From: Alisma plantago-aquatica
Lineage: Eukaryota > Streptophyta > Magnoliopsida > Alismatales > Alismataceae
DNA length: 64,000 nucleotides
Assembly (NCBI GenBank): GCA_963693085.1
Contig: OY856412.1
Span: 1,412,720,894-1,412,784,893, forward strand
Direction: 5' to 3'
Shown here: positions 1 through 10,976 of the stretch, piece after piece
How the letters are laid out: the number at the start of each line of letters is the position of its first letter
How positions within the stretch are numbered: position 1 is the stretch's first letter
Position numbers and translations under genes: made by a program
Notes under the pieces: model-generated
Told to the model about the DNA's origin: nothing
The model's database searches: none
The model's input: the letters and a program-made list of their open reading frames with translations, nothing else

Positions 1-1656
1 GAAAGACATCCTCAAATTCCTATTCTAGTGGTACTTCTTGGGTACTAGGACCTCTCTCCTTGGTATCCAAAACATATTCTAAGAAAGTCTCTCATCTTTG
101 TCTCATCAACCTCTTGATTGTCATAGATGACATCAAACATGTAGGAAAAATCTTCATGTCACCTTAAAAGGTCCATGAGACATCACCATCCTGAAATGTC
201 GCTACCTTAGAACTATAGTTCAAGACCAACTTATATTTATCCAAGGTATCCATCCCTAGAATCATGTCAAATACATGCATGTAAAGTGGTAAAAGATCCA
301 CTTGAGTGTTGTGTCTTGAGAAAGAAAAAAATGGAAAAAGAACATACCTCCCACAAATTTGGGGAACTAACCAAAGAAATCTCTAGCCATAGGCTATGAG
401 ATCTATGACTAATAGGTAGATAACAACTACTTATTAATTCTCTAGTGATAGAGAAGTGTGTCACACCCAGGTGTACTAGCATAGATACAAAACAAGAAGA
501 ACACAAGTGAGAATGAAACAACTCCATATGACCTATCAAGACTCGAGGATTGACCACTACTTTTGGCTGTCTCATAGCATAGAACCTAGTCATTTCCTAC
601 TGTCGTCCATGTCCTCTGCTATCCTAACCAAAGGAATCTGCCTACGAAACTTGACCGCATCCTCTGACGCTGGAAGTACTAAACTGTCATTATTGTAAAC
701 CTTACTAACTCTTCCTTGGTTGTTGAGTTGCCTCCTCATCTTTCATAGGGCAATACAGCCTTGTATTCTCAGTCTGTCCACACCTAAAGCAAATATTTCT
801 CTCATACCACAACCTAGATAGCCCTGTCATTGTGGGCTCCTGTAGGTGGAAAACTGTGACCTATGCCCCTACTCGGTGTCCACTGTGATGGTATAAATGA
901 CATTTACTCAATAAAAGTTGACCTCATCTATGACTGTGGTGGAGTAAACCTTGGCTTCTTAAAGACTCCATATATTTGTCCTTGAAATTGATTTGATCAT
1001 ACATTAGCATTAGCTTCACACTTCTCTATGGATACTTCTCAATCCTCCTTACTAACTCCACAAAGGTGGAAACCTTTCTCTGTTATCCAAGGCTGACGCA
1101 ATAGTAGCAATTCTGTACTCAAACCCTTATAAAACCTATGGATCCTTTCCTTATATGTAGCTTACATTTGAGAACAGAACTTCATAATTTTAATAAACTT
1201 TGTCTCATACTCATTGATGGTCATCTCTCCCTGATGAATCATCTCAAACTCAGCGATTTTCTCATCTAGATATGTCTCTGGGAAGTATCGGCTGACAAAC
1301 TCTCATCAAAATTCCTCCCATCCTCATTAGGTTTTATCCTCTTCTATGACCTATCAGTGGCCAACACTACCCTTCAACAAGTATATAGTGCGCTTAACAT
1401 TGCCCTCTTCAAGGATGTTTAGAATCTTAAACACTTTCTCCAACTCTATTAGCCACATGTTGGTATCTATTGGATCAGAGATACCCACATATTCAATCAC
1501 CCCAACATGTCTAAGACGTTCAAATGTCTTCCCTACACCTTGGGATTCCACATTACGGACAGATGCCCTAGTTTGAGGTGTTGGCATTCTATCTGCTAGA
1601 TGTATAATCATGGCCATCATCTGTCTAAACATAGACTTAAACTTTAGATTGGCCAT
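1..1656 (-). pseudogene. Ty3/gypsy gag-protease relic
   Basis: Read on the minus strand this is the gag and protease part of a Ty3/gypsy polyprotein. The stretch at 1354-1656 is open and carries the gag signature WLIELEKVFKIL. It continues at about 1180-1320 with a retrotrans_gag-like run (KIAEFEMIHQGEMTINEYETKF). A CCHC zinc knuckle lies at about 750-790 (CFRC then LYC), with its His replaced by Asn. Around 180-270 the motif ILGMDTLDKYKLVLNYSS matches the C-terminal part of a retroviral-type aspartic protease. Stops and frame changes lie between these blocks, so it is dead. The gag N-terminus is displaced to 10742 onwards because copia copy 1 landed inside it. The reverse transcriptase part would lie left of the window. 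Confidence 0.85.
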
Positions 1657-2110
1657 TGTTTTTGGGTCAAAATGATGTTGGTATGTATGCCCTGAGAGCC
1701 AATCATGGGATGATTGGTGGGATACATTAAGATTGATTTGATAAACATGAAAGGCAAGCTTCCAATTCTTTCTGGTTCAATCATATGAGATAATGATAGA
1801 ACATATTGAATGTCTAGAGAATGACAATACTCAATGACGTATGCTTTCAGGTTGAGGACCTGAACGATGAGATCATACAGATGCTAAGAGTTTGTATATT
1901 CTTATTATGTCCCTAGTCGGATGTCATTGTGGAAGGTAGACAGACAGTAATGACACACAAGACTAGATTGTGGTGTTGGTTGATGACAAAATATCATTAG
2001 TCATGATATGGAGATATCAAACCAAACACATAGGTACTTGTTAGAGAACAAGTGTACCGGACAGACCCACCATGAGTTTGACACATGGAACCATGACATG
2101 GTAGTCACAG

Positions 2111-2323
2111 TCAGTTCTCACAGTGATGGTGGTGAGTGTGATTCTTTGACCTAAAATCACTACACTCAACACATGTCATTGGGTGCACTTTGACATCATC
2201 AAACATAGTCCTGAAACATGGGTTTTTATAAAGGTGATGATTGGGTGGCTTTGACACATGGGGCTTTTGAGGGGTGAGTGATAGATATGGGATTTGTCCC
2301 TCCTGAGTGAGTTTGATATCCAT
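2111..2323 (-). other. Antisense Cys/His-rich 70-codon reading frame in the LTR
   Basis: This frame runs opposite to the LTR, begins MDIKL and ends with a Cys/His-rich tail (CVECSDF, then HTHHHHCE). The same 213-base frame is open, without indel or stop, in all five LTRs: 2111-2323, 8957-9169, 14870-15082, 21748-21960 and 59154-59366. In copy 1 it can extend upstream to an ATG at 2395 that overlaps the stop of a second antisense frame (2392-2880) as ATGA. I know no protein family for it. It may be chance openness of a conserved repeat; expression is unknown. Confidence 0.3.
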
Positions 2324-3354
2324 GGCCACTTGATGAGTAGGATTGAGATAGGTGTGTGCACGCATGTGTGAATCAGTATGTGATATTGATGTCATACATA
2401 TCTCCTCCAGTCTACTCTAAGATCAAGAAAGTGAATGAACGTTGACAGGATGACTGTTCCATGCCTTGAGTTCATTCGATATATCAGTGACAAAGGAATT
2501 ATACATTCACTGTAACACCATTCACAGATTGTAAGATTAAAAGTTGTTCTCCAACTTTCCTTTTCTCTTGGGTAGCACTGATGTGTTACTAGGTGCCACT
2601 CTTTGCTTGTGAAGTCATAAGTGTTATGGACTTTCACTGCCAATGTGAAATGGGCCTGCAGGGTCACACACATAGGATTTAACCTGGAAGAGGAGTTTAT
2701 CCACAAAAGATGTTTAGATTGATTACTAAAGGAGTTTAGTAGTTCAATTAAACACTCAATCAATTGATAGCTCAATATCATAGTGTTCAAGGTGTTAGAC
2801 TGATTGATTAGAGTATCAGATTGATTGAAACTACAATTGACTGATTCTGCACAGTCTGCACTCCCAACCGATCGGCTCATGTAATGAACCGATCGGCTCA
2901 GGTTGGTGAATCGATCGGCTCATGTGATGAACCGATCGACTCAGGACAGGCTGAACTGATTGGTTCAAGGGTTGAACTGATCGACTCAACTGGTCCAAAC
3001 GAGCGAGTTGGGAAAGTCAGGTTGGTGAGAAATTTATTTACACTTCACTTGTCCAATTTGATTGGAACAAGGATTGGTATTTGGATCAATTCGAAATAAA
3101 AGAGGAAAAGTCAATCGGGAACTGACCAAGGCAGTGAACCGACCGGTTCAGAAGTGAACCAATCGGCTCAGGTGTCCCAACCGATCAGTTCAGGTGTGAA
3201 CTGATTGGATCAGGTCCCCAACCGATCGGTTCATGCTTGAAACGATCAGTTCAACTGGCGCAATTTGTCAGATTTTGTGGAAAACCTCAAACCCTTCTAC
3301 TCCGGCTTTAATCCTGCATTGCTCAGGGTAGAGAACCCTATCCCATGACCCTCC

Positions 3355-3364
3355 TATATATATA
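3355..3364 (+). promoter_or_regulatory. LTR TATA box
   Basis: CTATATATATAGG lies in a GC-richer context about 540 bases before the LTR end. Transcription would be expected to start some 30 bases downstream, in the CTTCTCAAG region, defining the start of R. The matching box in the 3' LTR is at 10201-10208 and could drive transcripts into the gypsy flank. Confidence 0.6.
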
Positions 3365-3898
3365 GGGGTATTGGGGGCTTCTCAAGTACAACTCAGAACA
3401 CCAGTTGCTCTGAAAAGTTGTCGTTCTCTCTAGTTGTGGTAACCAGGAGAGCCCAAGCAAGTGCTACCCGATAAGGGAGGCACAACAAGGGAAAGACAAC
3501 TACAGAAAGGCAACTGGTTGCAGGAGAGTGTGTCGGTGACTAATACGCCAACAGGAGGGTACGACTCCTTCCGGTGCCTTATACGACAAGGCGATCAAAG
3601 TTCTAGGTGGTCTGTGTGGTCTACTACAGAGGCGAGAGATTTCTGCCGCTCAAAAGAACATCTGTCAATCCCGGCAGTCCCGGTGAGACCAGAAGCTGCA
3701 CAGACACCGTCCAAGATCGGAGGTGAAGACCGTGCAAGCCGTGAGGTAACATCACCAAGCAAGCCTCGGGACAAGGTATATCTCTACAAACCATCCTTCC
3801 TACTATATAGATATTGACACGATTCCTTTATACTGGGTTCGGGGAGAAGAAAATTTTTTGTTTCCGTTGCCTTCTCTGCCTTCCCTAAAACCCAACAG

Positions 3899-3911
3899 TG
3901 GTATCAGAGCC
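3899..3911 (+). other. Primer binding site, initiator tRNA-Met
   Basis: TGGTATCAGAGCC begins two bases after the 5' LTR end and is the standard plant copia/gypsy PBS, complementary to the 3' end of initiator tRNA-Met. It fixes the LTR boundary and the element's orientation. Confidence 0.92.
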
Positions 3912-5299
3912 ACGTCAACTACTCTATACTTTAGGATTATTGATGTGATCGATTTTGGTTTGTCGCCTTTATTTATTGCATACGATGCGAATAAAAATTG
4001 GCTTTATGCATGTCCAATCCTAAATCCACAAATCCCAATATACATATATGATATGTAATATGAATGCCCTCGATACACGTCACCCTTAAACGAGTTTTGT
4101 GGTGGATGTATAGCGTGGTTATGGCCAATAAACCCTATGTCTATGTATGGTTGAATGTGGTTGCTTGCATCTCAGTATGCGCACCAATTCCTTACCTCTT
4201 TTTCTTGATGTAACTCGAGATAACTCGAGATTTATTTCCTACCTATACTCCCCTCGAATGTAACTCGGGGTTACTCCATTAAAATATAAATAGGATAGAA
4301 CTTTTATTTCCTATTATGTCAAAGCATGGAGGACAACCTGAAGACAACTGAGACGATCGGTTCAAGGTGTGAACCGATCGTTTGGTGTTCCAGATGACCG
4401 ATTCGAAGAAAGAGACAAGCGGGAGGCGGCCCTGAGGAGATGCACGATGACTAGTGAACCGATCGGCTGGAGGCGCCAGTCGATCAGCTGTGGCACCCAA
4501 CCGACCGGTCGGATGGTGAGCCGATCAATCATGGAGATGAGTTGATCAAACCCAGAATGGCAAGGCACAAAGTTGATCTTGTACAGGTTGCATGTGATAT
4601 GGACCTAGATGACTGTGATTCCTCTTGGCTCAAGGAATCACATTAGGTTGACCATAATCATCACTTTTATTGTTTCACATGTTTTCTATGGGATATAGCA
4701 TGTATATGATACGTACTATTGTGGTGATTGGATATGTATATGTACCTATAAAACCAAATACCTCATTAAATATTAAGTCTTATACGCCTTCAATTAGGGA
4801 CACACATGAAAACCTCGATCGACCAAGCATAGGTTATGCCAAAGCGTGGTGCGTCGTCCATCTTGCGGAAGTGTGAAGGGTAGACATGTAGGATCTGCCA
4901 AAGCAGGATGCATGTTTACCTTGTCAGCTTTTGGGTTAGACTTAACTGGTGATTCTTAGAGCATCTAAGCCCAAAGGCACGGGATGAATGGCAAGGAGTT
5001 GTGCATGTCATCTATCCAAGAGTTGCATATGATGCAATTGGCATGATGACCTACCTAAATAGTCAATTTGTGGGCGATCAGCCAAAGCTGACTCATGACT
5101 TCATGAAATACGGATCTTGCTCACTAGAAGGTTGTACACTGCAATCTTCCGAATTGATGGTGAGGGCTATCAATTTGAAAAAAAATAGTCGGAGCTATAA
5201 TTAATTAAAGTCCTAATTATATTGTAACACCTTTTCAAATCAATCAAGTCAAAAAGGATTTTTTGGACTAAATTGCATATATTTCCTTTTTTAGTACAA
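3912..5299 (+). other. Long untranslated leader of copia copy 1
   Basis: About 1.4 kb lies between the PBS and the gag start, without a credible coding frame. At 4350-4530 it repeats the palindromic CCGATCGG/CCGACCGG-type motifs that also crowd the LTR U3. The equivalent leader is at 18708-20137 in copy 2 and 63048-64000 in copy 3, with the same motif cluster. A packaging or dimerisation signal would be expected in this position, but none can be identified by eye. Confidence 0.6.
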
Positions 5300-6154
5300 A
5301 TGGCAACAAACAACAATCACTTTTGATTGTGATCAGTCCTTGAAAAGGACAAGCTGAATGGGACTAACTTCCACGACTAGTTTAGGACATTGAGAATTGT
5401 TCTCACTCAAGAGTGAAAGCTCTATGTCCTGGATACTCCATCTCCAAAGGAACCTGCTCTTGTCATACCAAAGGAAGAAAGGGATGCTTATAAAAACCAT
5501 TCTGAAGATTTCATTGATGCAAAGTGCTTGATGTTGTGCTCCATGAACCACGAGTTGCAGAGACAACATGAGAACATGGGTGTCATTGAGATGATTCATC
5601 ATCTCAAGAACATGTATGAAGATCAAGCACGACAAGAGAGATATGATGTCTCTAGGGCATTGTTCAAGTGTGTCATGACAGAAGGAGATCCAGTTAGTCC
5701 TTACATGCTCAAAATGATTGGGTATGTGGAGAACCTGACAAGACTGGGATTTCCCCTGAGCCAAGAGTTGGCTACAGACGTGATACTGCAATCATTTCCA
5801 GAATCCTACAGTCAGTTTGTGATGAACTACAAGATGAAAAACTTTGACAAGCCATTGACAGAGTTGTTGGGCATGTTGAGGACAGCCGAGGCACAAATGA
5901 AGAAAGACAAGCCTAAATATGTGATGATGATTAGCAAAAAGAAAGGCAAGTCCAAGCGCAAAGGCAAGGGCAAATCTAAGAAAGGTTATGATGCTAGACA
6001 GCAGCCCAAGTCATCTTCAACTCTCAAAGCCAAGGGAGGCGTGACCAAGAGAGGCAATTGTCACCATTGTCAAAAGCAAGGACATTGGAAAAGGAATTGT
6101 CCTCTCTATCTGGAAGAACTAAAGAAGAAGGAGGCAACAGACGTCTCCACTTGA
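5300..6154 (+). pseudogene. gag: Copia gag, copy 1 (stops in N-terminal third)
   Basis: Gag is the capsid/nucleocapsid protein that packages the element RNA. The start ATG at 5300 aligns with the 284-residue frame of copy 3. Order: an N-terminal LNGTNFHDW block typical of copia Gag, a UBN2-type capsid region (HENMGVIEM to about 5900), a Lys-rich linker (KKGKSKRKGKGKSKKG), and an intact CCHC knuckle CHHCQKQGHWKRNC at about 6055-6100. Four early stops (TGA, TGA, TAG, TGA before 5440) break the N-terminus; three fit C-to-T or G-to-A changes. From 5528 to the stop the frame is open for 208 codons. Confidence 0.88.
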
Positions 6155-8508
6155 AGGTGTCATGAAATAAACTTGTAACATTTTTGAGGTATATGATACC
6201 AAGATATAAAGTGTAAAGCACCCAATAAATGGGGCAAGTGTTGCCGCCATAGATAGGAGTACTTTAGTTTATTTTCAGCCTTGAAGGCATGTAATAGAGT
6301 TATGAACTGCTATTTCATATTTACCAATGGATATAAACACCTTATTTTTTTGCATATTGTATGACAATGATGGCAATTAATAAAGTTGACGTTTCAATCT
6401 TTGTGGCAATGCCTTGTTTATCTTGTGGTACTTGGTATGCATAAGATAAAATGATACCTAAAAGGTTATTGATAACTCAAACAATCAAATTAGCATAAAT
6501 CATGAGAAATTCATTTCTAGTTTCCATATGATGGATAAGTCTAGACACTTTTTGGTTAGAGAACCAGTAAGAGACATGAATCTCTTAGACATGATTAATC
6601 AATCTTCACTAGTGGTAGTGGGAGAATGATTATCCTATTAGGTATAATACATGTGATGTATTTACATACCTATTAGATTTAATGCTAGTACTTCAAAATA
6701 GTGTTTAGAGAAATACCAATATGAATATCTTGAAGTGTTCAAGAATATCATAGATGAAGTACAAATTTGGTAAAGTGTTAATTCTTGATGAGATCAATGA
6801 ATGAAATACTTGGACCAAATGTTTGAGATCCTTATGAGTGATTATGATAGTGTATCATAGTGAGCTCATGATTAAGGCATGGTGATGTCTAAATCAAAAG
6901 GAGTCATACTCTAAGGAGTTAGAGGATGATTATCAAATAACTAATTTCTTCTTAAATAAAGAATACTCCACACTAATAAAGGACATTAAGAATCACAAGG
7001 AGTTGTGAGTTCTTATATCCTTGACAGATACACCTCGATTATCTATGTGATAGTTGGTCATGTGATGAATCAACTATCTAGATGAATATGAAGAACCGGA
7101 TTTTGAGTTATGGTTTATGACCATTACATCCTAAATGACTTTCATGTGAACCATAAGGTATGACCTTGATGGTAGCACTCATTGGGATGAAATCCATAAG
7201 TGTGAATGAGTCTTAAGCGTTAAAACACATGGATAACATTTTGAGAAGTATGATGCTTGTTGATTGCAACTTAATGACTAAGAGATTTGGCATACAGATA
7301 CTAAAACTACATTCCTATGAGGAATAAAACAAGGATGTGTACGTGACACAACCTATAAGGTTTATGAATCCATTAATGCAAATGAAGTCTATAAGTTACA
7401 ATGGACTAATCAATGTGATTGATTAAGTACAAGCAACTCAGATCTGGATCTTTACTTTGATAATATAGTCAAAGGGTTTGAGTGATATGTCAAAGATAAA
7501 GAAGGGATCTGTGATTTAGTGGGAGAGTATTTGCATTCCACATATTGATGAGGAATGAAATGTTCTAGAATGGAAATCCAAAGTGGAAATTATCTTTAGG
7601 GAAGATAGAGACGTTTCCTATGTGATAGGAATAGAGATCTATAGAGATAGTTCTCGAAAACCTCTTGACCTGAAAAGAGAAAGCATACATTGGCAATCTA
7701 TACTGAAGGGTTCAGTGTGCACATATTCAGTGAAAAAAAAACTTGTCCATGTTACATGGAGTTAGTATCCTAAGGCCAAGTGTCCAATTCTTATGAAGAA
7801 TGGGAAGACTAAGAATAGATATGGATCTATCATGTATGTAATCATCCCATTATCTTGCATGTATAGGACATAGCAAGAATAAAATGCATTCATCATCTTG
7901 TATGTAGGACATGACAATATGATGTGCTCATCCTGATAACTCGTATGTGGGACATGATGAGTGGATGTCTGTCTAGTTCCAGTAAGGGTTAGTGGAATAC
8001 CATAAGAACTTGATAAGTACATGAGAAGTACTAGTTCTATGGAAATAAGGAAGGATTCACTGTAAAGAGTTACACTGATGTGAACTTTCGAAAAGGATAG
8101 AAAATTAATCGCAAAATATATATGAGATATATAAAAAAGTGAATGTTTGTTGATAAATGGAAACGTTCCATTAACGTCGTTTTAAGAGGAAAAGCCAAGT
8201 ATCCATGTGTTAGAGAACATTAGTGGATACTATATGGACCTGGAAGTTCATGAGATGAACTTATAGTTATTCTAGGAGTACTTGGTCATGCAATGTGGCT
8301 AAAGGTTAGCAAAGGAATACTAGATCACATATTACGACAACTCCATCTCATACGTGTGACATACATCGAAGAGATGAGAGACATTCAGTTAATACCGACT
8401 TTGGCAAGGTGTTGCCATAACTCACTATGTTAGCACTAGAGTACAGTAACATGTGGGACATGTTTGAAGATCACTATGAATATGATTCAATGGTGAGTGG
8501 CTCGTAGT
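6155..8508 (+). pseudogene. pol: Decayed copia pol, copy 1
   Basis: Fragments of every pol domain are recognisable in order but with dozens of stops. A protease-like stretch is at about 6231-6340. An integrase-like stretch lies near 6700-6800 (EVFKNIIDEV). An RT palm stretch is at about 7238-7400 (ILRSM, then EE-stop-NKDVYVTQP, then NPLMQMKS). The RT C-terminus is at 7583-7765 (SYVIGIEIYRDSS). RNase H begins at 8037-8090 (VKSYTDVNF) and ends at about 8322-8355 (DHILRQLHLIR). At 2.35 kb it is shorter than a normal copia pol (about 3.4 kb). The TAA at 7325-7327 is present in all three copies, so the decay predates their spread. Confidence 0.8.
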
Positions 8509-8521
8509 GCAAGTGGGAGTC
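8509..8521 (+). other. Polypurine tract, copia copy 1
   Basis: The purine-rich AAGTGGGAG at 8511-8519 lies directly before the 3' LTR and is where plus-strand DNA synthesis is primed. It is conserved in copy 3 (59801-59813, minus strand) and carries one change in copy 2 (15518-15530). Confidence 0.75.
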
Positions 8522-10741
8522 TGTTGGTATGCATGCCCTGAGATCCAATCATGGGATGACTGGTGGGATACATTAAGATTGATTTGATAAACATCAAAGG
8601 CAAGCTTCCAATTCTTTCTGGTTCAATCATATGAGATAATGATAGAACAAATTGAATGTCTAGAGAATGACAATACTCAATGACGTATGCTTTCAGGTTG
8701 AGGACCTGAACGATGAGATCATACGGATGCTAAGAGTTTGTACATTCTTATTATGTCCCTATTTGAATGTCATTGTGGAAGGTAGATAGACACCAATGAC
8801 ACACAAGACTAGATTGTGTTGTTGGTTGATGACAGAATCTCGTTAGTCATGATATGGAGATATCAAACCAAACAAATAGGTACTTGTTAGAGAACAAGTG
8901 TACCGGACAGACCCACCGTGAGTTTGACACATGGAACCATGACATGGTAGTCACAGTCAGTTCTCACAGTTATGGTGGTGAGTGTGATTCTTTGACCTGA
9001 AATCGCTACACTCAACACATGTCGTTGGGTGCACTTTGACATCATCAAACGCAGTCCTGAAACATGGGTTGTTATAAAGGTGATGATTGGGTGGCTTTGA
9101 CACATGGGGCTTTTGAGGGGTGAGTGATAGATATGGGTTTTGTCCCTCCTGAGTGAGTTTGATATCCATGGCCACTTGATGAGTAGGATTGAGATAGGCA
9201 TGCGTACGCATGTGTGAATTAGTATGTGATATTGATGTCATACATATCTCCTCCAGTCTACTGTAAGATCAAGAAAGTGAATGAACGTTGACAGGATGAT
9301 TGTTCCATGCCTTGAGTTCATTCGGGATATCAGTGACAAAGGAATTATACATTCACTGTAACACCATTCACAGATTGTAGGATTGAAAGTTGTTCTCCAA
9401 CTTTCCTTTTCACATGGGTAGCACTGATGTGCGACTAGGCACCGCTCTTTGCTTGTGAAGTCATAAGTGTTATGGACTTTCACTGCCAATGTGAAATGGG
9501 CATGCAGGGTCACACACATAGGATTTAACCTGGAAGAGGAGTTTATCCACAAATGATGTTTGCATTGATTACTAAAGGAGTTTAGTAGTTCAATTAAACA
9601 CTCAATCAATTGATAGCTCAGTATCATAATGTTCAAGGTGTTAGACCGATTGTTTAGAGTATTGGATTGATTGAAACTATAATTGACTGATTCTGCGTAG
9701 TCTGCACTCCCAACCGATCGGCTCATGTAATGAACTGATCGCCTCAGGTTGGTGAACCGATCGGCTCATGTGATGAACCAATCGACTCAGGACAGGCTAA
9801 ACTGACCGGTTCAAGGGTTGAATCGATCGGCTCAACTGGTCCAAATGAGTGAGTTGGGAAGGTCAGGTTGGTGAGAAATTTCTTTTCGTTTCACTTGTCC
9901 AATTTGATTGGTACAAGGATTTGTATTTGGATCAATTCGAAACAAAAGAGGAAAAGTCAATCGAGAACTGACCAGGGCAGTGAACCGGCCGATTCAAAAG
10001 TGAACCGATCGGCTTAGGTGTCCCAACCGATCGGTTCAGGTGTGAACCGATCGACTCAGGTCCCCAACTGATCGGTTTATGCTTGAAACGATCGGTTCAA
10101 CTGGCGCAATTTGTCAGATTTTGTGGAAAACCTCGAACCCTTCTACTCCTGCTTTAATCCCACATTTCCTAGGGTAGAGAACCTTATCCCATGACCCTCC
10201 TATATATAGGGGTATTGGGGGCTTCTCAAGTACAACTCAAAACACCAGTTGCTATGTAAAGTTGTCGTTCTCTCTGGTTGTGGTAACCAGGAGAGCCCGA
10301 GCAAGTGCTACTCGATAAGGGAGGAACAACAAGGGAAAGACAACTACAGAAAGGCAACTTGTTGCAGGAGAGTGTGTCAGTGACTAGTACATCGACAGGA
10401 GGGTATGACTCCTTCTGATGCCTTGTGCAACAAGGTGATTGAATTTCCAAGTGGTCTGTGTGGACTACTACAAAGGTGGCAGATTTCTGCCGCTCGGAGG
10501 ATAGCTGTCAATCTCGACAGTCTCAGTGAGACCAGGAGCTGCACAGACACTGTCCAAGACCGGAGGTGAAGACCATGCAAGTCGTGAGGTAACGTCGTCG
10601 AGCAAGCCTAGGGACAAGGTATATCTCCACAAACCATCCTTCCTACTGTATAGATGTTGACGTGATTCCTTTATACTGGGTTCAGGGAGAAGAAATTTTT
10701 TTTATTTCCGCTGCCTTCTCTGCCTTCCCTAAAACCCAACA
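8522..10741 (+). repeat. 3' LTR of copia copy 1
   Basis: This 2,220-bp partner of 1676-3897 has the same TGTTGG...CCAACA termini, palindrome cluster (about 9710-10110) and TATA box (10201-10208). The junction to the gypsy gag flank is at 10741/10742. Confidence 0.92.
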
Positions 10742-10976
10742 ACTGAAGCATCATGGACTACTCCAACCTTACTTCTGGAACGATTTCATTGAGTGTCTGC
10801 CTCCTAGAACCTCCTTCTGGTGCAACAGCTACTCTCAACATGTTCCTCAAGTGCTCCAAACATATCTACATAAGTATAAACTATGATCAGATATGTTGGA
10901 TACATAAGAACATACTCAAACCTAAGTCATATGTCCCTTTAGACTCAGTGAACCTAGAGAGCTAATACCAACTTAA
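10742..10976 (-). pseudogene. N-terminus of the gypsy gag and its PBS
   Basis: On the minus strand this reads into the gag relic at 1656 once copia copy 1 is removed. A short gag-like N-terminal stretch (PEGGSRRQTLNEIVPEVRLE) ends in a stop near the junction. At about 10955-10974 a degenerate PBS (TTGGTATTAGCTC on the minus strand) resembles the tRNA-Met type. It marks the LTR/internal boundary. Confidence 0.6.

Larger units (their letters stand above)
1676..3897 (+). repeat. 5' LTR of copia copy 1
   Basis: The 2,222-bp LTR starts TGTTGGTATG and ends CCCAACA, an inverted TGTTGG/CCAACA terminus. The U3 part holds a dense cluster of degenerate AACCGATCGGTTC palindromes at 2860-3260. A TATA box is at 3355. 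R and U5 follow, up to the PBS. The other family LTRs are at 8522-10741, 13276-15517, 20152-22395 and 57566-59800. Confidence 0.92.
1676..10741 (+). mobile_element. Copia-type LTR retrotransposon, copy 1
   Basis: This is a complete 9.07-kb element with two TG...CA-bounded LTRs (1676-3897, 8522-10741), a PBS, gag, decayed pol and a polypurine tract in the expected order. The flanking pentamers are AATGA (1671-1675) and ACTGA (10742-10746), a target-site duplication with one mismatch. The LTRs differ at 5 of their first 180 bases, so the insertion is not recent. It sits inside the minus-strand gypsy gag. Two further copies of the family are at 13276-22395 and from 57566 onwards. It is non-autonomous because pol is decayed. 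Confidence 0.9.

Noticed and set aside
3461..3817. 118-codon plus-strand frame in the R-U5 part of the copia 5' LTR
   Set aside because: Not open in the 3' LTR or in copies 2 and 3, unlike the antisense 70-codon frame. No domain.
5333..5791. 152-codon minus-strand frame over copia gag
   Set aside because: Shadow of the gag coding strand; the gag frame explains the conservation.
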